Assembly: GCF_023028225.1 (NCBI RefSeq) | Contig: NZ_CP095482.1 | Span: forward strand, 1,798,001-1,862,000 | From: Halorientalis litorea | Lineage (GTDB): Archaea > Halobacteriota > Halobacteria > Halobacteriales > Haloarculaceae | Length of the DNA: 64,000 bases | Direction of reading: 5' to 3' | In this document: positions 58,574 to 64,000 of the stretch, one piece after another | Position numbering within the stretch: position 1 is the first letter of the stretch | Layout: every line of letters begins with the position of its first letter | Program-made: the position numbers and the translations under genes | The notes under the pieces: model-generated | What the model saw: the letters and a program-made list of their open reading frames with translations, nothing else | What the model was told of the DNA's origin: nothing | Databases searched by the model: none

Positions 58574-60138
58574 TGAACACGCAAGACAGACGCGAAATAT
58601 CGCGTGAGTACTTTTCGAGGGAACGGCTCGCAGAACACCACTTCCGGTCGTTCAACGCGTTCCTCGGCCGGGGAATGCAGGAAGTCGTCGACGAGAAAGA
58701 GACCATCGACACCGACATCGGCGACAAGGAGGGCGAGGAACCCGTCTTCGTCGAACTCGGCGACGTGCGGGTCGTCACGCCCCGCGTCCGGGAGGCCGAC
58801 GGGAGCGAGGAACTGCTCTACCCCCAAGAGGCCCGTCTCCGGAACATCACCTACGCCGCGCCGGTGTTCATGGAGATGGCCATCATCAAGGGCGGTATCG
58901 AGGAGGAGGAACACGTCGTCGACCAGACCGAGACCAAAATCGGGCGGATGCCCATCATGGTCGGGTCGGACAAGTGTAACATCTCCGGGTTCACCGACGA
59001 GGAACTCATCGACATCGGCGAGGACCCCGCCGACCCCGGTGGCTACTTCATCGTCAACGGGTCCGAGCGCGTCCTGATGACCAGCGAGGACCTCGCGCCG
59101 AACAAGATTCTCGCCGAGTACGACACGAAGTACGGCGACGAGATTCAGGTCGCCAAGACGTTCAGCCAGCGACGAGGGTACCGCGCGCTCGTCCTCTGTG
59201 AGCGGACGCGCGACGGCCTTCTCGAAGTCTCTTTCCCCTCTGTCTCCGGGTCTATCAATTTCGTCACGCTCGTTCGCGCGCTCGGACTAGAGTCCGACGA
59301 GGAAATCGTCCACCGCGTGAGCGACGACCCGGAAATCGTGAAGTTCATGCTGGAGAACCTGGAGGCTGCGGAGGTCCAATCTACCGAGGGTGCCATCGAG
59401 GAACTCGGGAAACGTGTCGCCTCCGGGCAGGGCAAGAACTACCAACTCAAACGCGCCAACTACGTCATCGACCGGTATCTCCTCCCGCACCTCCACGAGG
59501 ACGGCGTGGACGAGGAGGAGGTCCGCATCAACAAGGCGTACTACCTCTGCCGGATGGCCGAGGCCTGCTTCGAGTTGGCGCTCGAACGCCGCGACTCCGA
59601 CGACAAGGACCACTACGCGAACAAGCGACTGAAGGTCAGCGGCGACCTGATGAAAGACCTGTTCCGCACCGCGCTGAACAAGTTGGCACGCGACGTGAAG
59701 TACCAACTCGAACGCGCCAACATGCGCAACCGGCAACTCTCCGTCTCGACCGTCGTGCGGTCGGACGTGCTGACCGAACGGCTGGAACACCCCATCGCGA
59801 CGGGGAACTGGGTCGGCGGCCGCTCCGGTGTCTCACAACTCGTGGACCGGACGGACTACATGGGGGTTCTCTCGCACCTGCGACGCCTCCGCTCGCCGCT
59901 CTCGCGGAGCCAGCCCCACTTCGAGGCGCGTGACCTGCACGCGACCCAGTGGGGTCGCATCTGCCCCTCCGAGACGCCGGAGGGTCCCAACTGTGGCCTC
60001 GTGAAGAACTTCGCGCAGGCGATGGAACTGTCACAGAGCGTCGAGGACGAACAGACACTCAAACAGGAACTCGCGTCGATGGGCGTGCAGGGTATCCCCG
60101 GCATCGAGTCTATCGACCAGCAGCCAGCGGACGACTAA
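58573..60138 (+). CDS. rpoB2: DNA-directed RNA polymerase subunit B'' (Rpo2N)
   Basis: 521 residues, the N-terminal half of the split beta-like subunit: protrusion, lobe and part of the fork. Conserved blocks are [79 protein letters not shown] and [20 protein letters not shown] (near the C-terminus). The split between B'' and B' is normal in haloarchaea and methanogens. ATG overlaps the rpoH stop; the stop is 1 nt before rpoB1. Confidence 0.98.
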   Translation: MNTQDRREISREYFSRERLAEHHFRSFNAFLGRGMQEVVDEKETIDTDIGDKEGEEPVFVELGDVRVVTPRVREADGSEELLYPQEARLRNITYAAPVFMEMAIIKGGIEEEEHVVDQTETKIGRMPIMVGSDKCNISGFTDEELIDIGEDPADPGGYFIVNGSERVLMTSEDLAPNKILAEYDTKYGDEIQVAKTFSQRRGYRALVLCERTRDGLLEVSFPSVSGSINFVTLVRALGLESDEEIVHRVSDDPEIVKFMLENLEAAEVQSTEGAIEELGKRVASGQGKNYQLKRANYVIDRYLLPHLHEDGVDEEEVRINKAYYLCRMAEACFELALERRDSDDKDHYANKRLKVSGDLMKDLFRTALNKLARDVKYQLERANMRNRQLSVSTVVRSDVLTERLEHPIATGNWVGGRSGVSQLVDRTDYMGVLSHLRRLRSPLSRSQPHFEARDLHATQWGRICPSETPEGPNCGLVKNFAQAMELSQSVEDEQTLKQELASMGVQGIPGIESIDQQPADD

Positions 60139-60139
60139 C

Positions 60140-61966
60140 ATGAGCAAGGGACGAGAAGCGAAAGTATACGTCAACGGTAGTCTGGTCGGGACCCATCCCG
60201 ACCCGCACAAACTCGCGGACGACATCCGGCAGGCACGCCGCCGGGGCGACGTCAGCGAGATGGTGAACGTCTCGGTCAAAGAACGTACGAGCGAGGTCAT
60301 CGTCAACGCCGACGCCGGGCGGGCACGCCGCCCGCTGTTGGTCGTCGAGAACGGCGAACCCCTCATCTCCGACGAGGAAGTCGCGGCCGTCAAGGCCGGG
60401 GAGTTGGAGTTCGAGGAACTCGTCGACCGGGGCTACGTCGAGTTCATCGACGCCGAGGAGGAGGAAGACATCCTCGTCGCCGTCGAGGAGGACGACGTAA
60501 CCGCGGACCACACGCATCTGGAGATCGACCCGCAACTCATCTTCGGTATCGGTGCCGGGATGATTCCCTACCCCGAACACAACGCCTCGCCCCGGATTAC
60601 GATGGGGTCGGGGATGATAAAGCAGTCACTCGGGCTGCCGAGCGCGAACTACCGCATTCGGCCGGACACGCGCCAACACCTCCTGCACTACCCGCAGCTG
60701 TCGCTGGTCAAGACCCAGACGACCGAGCAAATCGGGTACGACGAACGCCCCGCCGCACAGAACTTCGTCGTCGCCGTGATGAGCTACGAGGGGTTCAACA
60801 TCGAGGACGCACTCGTGCTCAACCAGGGGTCGGTCGACCGGGCACTCGCCCGTTCGCACTTCTTCCGTACCTACGAGGGCGAGGAACGCCGGTACCCCGG
60901 CGGACAGGAGGACCGCTTCGAGATACCGGACGACGACGTGCGCGGCGCGCGCGGCGAGGAGGCGTACACCCACCTCGACGACGACGGCCTCGTCAACCCC
61001 GAGACTCGCGTCGGCGAGAACGACGTGTTGCTCGGCAAGACGAGTCCGCCCCGCTTTCTGGAAGAGCCGGACGACATGGGCGGTCTCTCCCCCCAGAAGC
61101 GACGGGAGACGAGCGTCACGATGCGGAGCGGCGAATCCGGCATCGTCGACACCGTCACCCTGATGGAGGGCGAGGACGGCTCGAAGCTATCGAAGGTGTC
61201 GGTGCGTGACCAGCGCGTCCCCGAACTCGGGGACAAGTTCGCCTCACGGCACGGACAGAAGGGTGTCGTCGGCCACATCGCACCCCAAGAGGACATGCCC
61301 TTTACCGAGCAGGGCGTCGTCCCCGACCTCATCCTCAACCCGCACGCGCTCCCGTCCCGGATGACGGTGGGCCACGTGCTGGAGATGCTCGGCGGCAAGG
61401 TCGGCTCGCTGGAGGGCCGCCGTGTCGACGGGACGGCCTTCACCGGCGAGGACGAGGAGGACCTCCGGGCCGGCCTCGAAGAGAAGGGCTTCAAATCCAG
61501 TGGCAAGGAGGTCATGTACTCGGGCGTGACCGGCGAGCAGATCGAGGCCGACATCTTCGTTGGGACTATCTTCTACCAGAAGCTCTACCACATGGTCTCG
61601 AACAAGCTCCACGCTCGCTCGCGTGGCCCGGTGCAGGTGCTGACCCGCCAACCCACGGAAGGGCGTGCCCGCGAGGGTGGCCTGCGTATCGGGGAGATGG
61701 AACGGGACGTGTTCATCGGTCACGGTGCGGCGATGACGCTGAAAGAGCGACTGCTCGACGAGTCCGACCGCGAGGAGATATACGTCTGTGCCAACTGTGG
61801 CATGGCGGCCGTCGAGAACGTCGACCAGCGTCGGGTGTACTGCCCGAACTGTGACGAGGAGACCGACATCCACGAGATAGAGATGTCCTACGCGTTCAAG
61901 CTCCTGCTGGACGAGATGAAGGCGCTGGGCATCGCCCCGCGCATCGAACTGGAGGACGCAGTATGA
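60140..61966 (+). CDS. rpoB1: DNA-directed RNA polymerase subunit B' (Rpo2C)
   Basis: 608 residues, the C-terminal half of the split subunit. [20 protein letters not shown] starts the hybrid-binding region; [40 protein letters not shown] and [20 protein letters not shown] (about 355-375) line the active centre; the clamp zinc site is [20 protein letters not shown] plus NCDEE (about 550-572). ATG follows the B'' stop by 1 nt; the stop overlaps the rpoA1 ATG (ATGA). No intein is present. Confidence 0.98.
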   Translation: MSKGREAKVYVNGSLVGTHPDPHKLADDIRQARRRGDVSEMVNVSVKERTSEVIVNADAGRARRPLLVVENGEPLISDEEVAAVKAGELEFEELVDRGYVEFIDAEEEEDILVAVEEDDVTADHTHLEIDPQLIFGIGAGMIPYPEHNASPRITMGSGMIKQSLGLPSANYRIRPDTRQHLLHYPQLSLVKTQTTEQIGYDERPAAQNFVVAVMSYEGFNIEDALVLNQGSVDRALARSHFFRTYEGEERRYPGGQEDRFEIPDDDVRGARGEEAYTHLDDDGLVNPETRVGENDVLLGKTSPPRFLEEPDDMGGLSPQKRRETSVTMRSGESGIVDTVTLMEGEDGSKLSKVSVRDQRVPELGDKFASRHGQKGVVGHIAPQEDMPFTEQGVVPDLILNPHALPSRMTVGHVLEMLGGKVGSLEGRRVDGTAFTGEDEEDLRAGLEEKGFKSSGKEVMYSGVTGEQIEADIFVGTIFYQKLYHMVSNKLHARSRGPVQVLTRQPTEGRAREGGLRIGEMERDVFIGHGAAMTLKERLLDESDREEIYVCANCGMAAVENVDQRRVYCPNCDEETDIHEIEMSYAFKLLLDEMKALGIAPRIELEDAV

Positions 61967-64000
61967 GTACCCAATCACCCAAGAAAATCGGCAAACTCAG
62001 CTTCGGCCTGATGAACCCCGAGGAGTACCGCGACATGAGTGCCACGAAGGTCATCACGGCCGACACCTACGACGACGACGGCTTCCCCATCGACATGGGG
62101 CTGATGGACCCGCGACTCGGCGTCATCGACCCCGGACTGGAGTGTAAGACCTGCGGCAAACACTCCGGGTCGTGCAACGGCCACTTCGGGCACATCGAAC
62201 TCGCCGCGCCGGTCATCCACGTCGGGTTCGCGAAACTCATCCGTCGTCTGCTCCGCGGGACCTGTCGGTCCTGCTCCCGGCTCTGTCTCGACGACGAGGA
62301 GCGCGAGGAGTTCACGGGCCGCCTGAACAGGACGCGGGAACTCGGGAACGACCTCAACGACGTGACCAAGGCCGCCATCCGACAGGCACGCAAGAAGGAC
62401 CACTGTCCGTTCTGTGGCGAACAGCAGTACGACATCAACCACGAGAAGCCGACCACCTACTACGAGGTCCAACAGGTGCTGTCCTCGGAGTACGCGGACC
62501 GCATCGCCGAGGCGATGGAGCCGGACCCCGACGACGAGGACGACCGCGGCGTCTCGCCGGTCGAACTCGCCGACGAGACCGGCATCGACCAGAGCCGGAT
62601 TCAGGACATCCTCAGCGGCGAGTTCCGCCCCCGCGAGGAGGACCGCAAGGCCATCGAGCGGGTGCTCGACGTGGACCTGACCGAGGAGGACATGAACAAG
62701 CTGATGCCCTCCGACATCCGGGACTGGTTCGAGGACATCCCGGACGAGGACATCGGCGTGTTGGGCATCAACGGCGACCGCTCGCGGCCCGAGTGGATGA
62801 TTCTCACCGTCCTCCCCGTGCCGCCGGTCACGGCTCGCCCCTCGATTACGCTCGACAACGGACAGCGGAGCGAGGACGACCTGACCCACAAGCTGGTCGA
62901 CATCATCCGCATCAACCAGCGGTTCATGGAGAACCGCGAGGCCGGCGCGCCCCAACTCATCATTGAGGACCTCTGGGAACTGCTGCAGTACCACGTCACC
63001 ACCTTCATGGACAACGAGATTTCGGGCACGCCGCCGGCACGCCACCGCTCCGGGCGGCCCCTGAAGACCCTCTCCCAGCGACTCAAGGGTAAGGAGGGTC
63101 GCTTCCGTGGCTCGCTGTCGGGCAAGCGCGTGAACTTCTCGGCACGGACGGTCATCTCGCCCGACCCGACGCTCTCGCTGAACGAGGTCGGGGTGCCCGA
63201 CCGCGTGGCGACGGAGATGACCCAGACGATGAACGTCAACGAGCGCAACCTCGCGGAGGCGCGCCGCTACGTCTCCAACGGGCCGGAGGCACACCCCGGC
63301 GCGAACTACGTGAAACGGCCGGACGGCCGTCGCCTGAAGGTCACCGAGAAGAACTGCGAGGAGTTGGCCGAGAAGATAGAACCCGAGTGGGAAGTCTCCC
63401 GGCACCTGGTCGACGGGGACATCATCATCTTCAACCGCCAGCCGTCGCTCCACCGGATGTCCATCATGGCCCACGAAGTGGTCGTGATGCCGTACAAGAC
63501 GTTCCGGCTGAACACCACCGTCTGCCCGCCGTACAACGCGGACTTCGACGGCGACGAGATGAACATGCACGCCCTCCAGAACGAGGAGGCCCGTGCCGAG
63601 GCCCGCGTCCTGATGCGCGTGCAAGAACAGATGCTCAGCCCGCGGTTCGGCGAGAACATCATCGGTGCCATTCAGGACCACATCAGCGGGACGTACCTGC
63701 TGACCAACCAGAACCCGCAGTTCAACGAGACCCAAGCCCTCGACCTCCTGCGGGCGACGCGCATCGACGAACTGCCCGAACCCGACGGCGAGGACGAGGA
63801 CGGAACGGCCTACTGGACCGGCCAGACGCTGTTCTCGGAACTGCTGCCCGACGACCTGAACGTCGAGTTCACGTCCTCGGCCGGCGACACCGTCGTCATC
63901 GAGGACGGGCAGATGCTCGAAGGGACCATCGACGAGGACGCCGTCGGGGCGTTCGGCGGGGAAATCGTCGACACCATCGCCAAAGTGTACTCGAAGACGC
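61963..64000 (+). CDS. rpoA1: DNA-directed RNA polymerase subunit A' (Rpo1N), 3' end off window
   Basis: 679 residues visible; the gene continues past 64000. The N-terminal clamp zinc site is [20 protein letters not shown] (about 62-81), a second Cys cluster is [14 protein letters not shown] (about 104-117) with CPFCGE after it, the conserved [20 protein letters not shown] and [20 protein letters not shown] follow, and the catalytic magnesium loop [12 protein letters not shown] holds Asp527, Asp529 and Asp531. No intein at this common insertion site. An HTH-like insert ([20 protein letters not shown], about 189-208) lies in the clamp region. Overlaps rpoB1 by 4 nt; rpoA2 is expected downstream off-window. 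Confidence 0.98.
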   Translation, partial: MSTQSPKKIGKLSFGLMNPEEYRDMSATKVITADTYDDDGFPIDMGLMDPRLGVIDPGLECKTCGKHSGSCNGHFGHIELAAPVIHVGFAKLIRRLLRGTCRSCSRLCLDDEEREEFTGRLNRTRELGNDLNDVTKAAIRQARKKDHCPFCGEQQYDINHEKPTTYYEVQQVLSSEYADRIAEAMEPDPDDEDDRGVSPVELADETGIDQSRIQDILSGEFRPREEDRKAIERVLDVDLTEEDMNKLMPSDIRDWFEDIPDEDIGVLGINGDRSRPEWMILTVLPVPPVTARPSITLDNGQRSEDDLTHKLVDIIRINQRFMENREAGAPQLIIEDLWELLQYHVTTFMDNEISGTPPARHRSGRPLKTLSQRLKGKEGRFRGSLSGKRVNFSARTVISPDPTLSLNEVGVPDRVATEMTQTMNVNERNLAEARRYVSNGPEAHPGANYVKRPDGRRLKVTEKNCEELAEKIEPEWEVSRHLVDGDIIIFNRQPSLHRMSIMAHEVVVMPYKTFRLNTTVCPPYNADFDGDEMNMHALQNEEARAEARVLMRVQEQMLSPRFGENIIGAIQDHISGTYLLTNQNPQFNETQALDLLRATRIDELPEPDGEDEDGTAYWTGQTLFSELLPDDLNVEFTSSAGDTVVIEDGQMLEGTIDEDAVGAFGGEIVDTIAKVYSKT

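Noticed and set aside
58573-61966. Split RNA polymerase beta subunit as an anomaly
   Set aside because: The B''/B' split and the rpoH-rpoB2-rpoB1-rpoA1 order are normal in haloarchaea.
61975-63735. 586-codon open frame on the minus strand
   Set aside because: It is antisense to rpoA1, which is unambiguous, and no domain can be read from it.
60140-64000. Inteins in rpoB1 or rpoA1
   Set aside because: The common insertion sites, including the NADFDGD loop of A', read through without interruption.

Overview
The window is chromosomal DNA from a haloarchaeon (class Halobacteria); the genus cannot be resolved from sequence alone. Evidence: very high G+C with G/C-ending codons, strongly acidic predicted proteins, twin-arginine lipoprotein signals (RR followed by a lipobox ending GC), TATA-type promoters about 25-30 nt before many start codons (leaderless or short-leader mRNAs), archaeal information-processing genes (RPA, aIF2-beta, L10e, split RNA polymerase subunits) and an NAD-dependent glucose-6-phosphate dehydrogenase of the haloarchaeal Azf type.

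Layout. 1-5.3 kb: an RPA single-strand binding protein (cut by the window edge), a translationally coupled homocitrate/isopropylmalate-synthase-like enzyme and class III CoA-transferase, and two lipoproteins. 5.4-6.5 kb: tRNA-Arg(GCG), a hairpin-rich stretch with a second copy of the tRNA 3' end, and an A+T-richer type IV pilin gene. 6.7-15 kb: mostly housekeeping genes (DUF309, azf, aIF2-beta with TRAM domain, archaeal dihydroneopterin aldolase, a DUF5790-like protein, creatininase family, an ABC exporter, DUF192). 15.15-15.54 kb: tRNA-Val(TAC) followed by two further copies of its 3' end at an exact 110-bp period. 15.5-25.4 kb: a thioesterase, two lipoproteins, a 1355-residue PAS/GAF/Bat-type regulator, two winged-helix regulators and a degenerate FAD-monooxygenase-like protein. 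25.4-29.6 kb: an ABC-2 exporter pair, then a 1.6-kb micro-island at tRNA-Phe(GAA) carrying one archaeal ATPase gene.

29.7-49.9 kb: mixed metabolic and membrane genes: iron alcohol dehydrogenase, cold-shock protein, DUF429, cupin, aldo/keto reductase, pilin plus zinc ribbon, Xi-class glutathione-transferase-like protein, ribosomal protein L10e, ATP-grasp ligase, Hsp20, archaeal GAPDH, M29-type aminopeptidase, CPBP protease, zinc-finger protein, two protein-isoaspartate methyltransferase homologues, HerA-like ATPase, a paired CrcB fluoride channel, FAH-family hydrolase and class V aminotransferase. 50-57.4 kb: a four-gene transglutaminase / DUF58 membrane operon with 4-nt overlaps, with moxR convergent to it. 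57.7-58.05 kb: tRNA-Asp(GTC) with a 136-bp-displaced copy of its 3' end. 58.3-64 kb: the RNA polymerase operon rpoH-rpoB2-rpoB1-rpoA1, running off the window.

The most unusual signal is shared by the tRNA loci. In three of the four tRNA genes (Arg, Val, Asp) the 3' half (T arm plus acceptor 3' strand) is repeated once or twice downstream at 102-, 110- and 136-bp spacing. In the Arg and Val loci the intervening DNA is a pair of hairpins, the second ending at or 1 nt before the copied tRNA end; in the Asp locus one hairpin is clear and the second is weak. A GAGCGAAGCGA-like string occurs at all of them. The fourth tRNA (Phe) has the same geometry with a 1.6-kb gene-bearing insert. This looks like a family of very small tRNA-targeted insertions, or a locus type that yields tRNA-3'-end-tagged RNAs. 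No IS element, CRISPR array or rRNA gene was seen.
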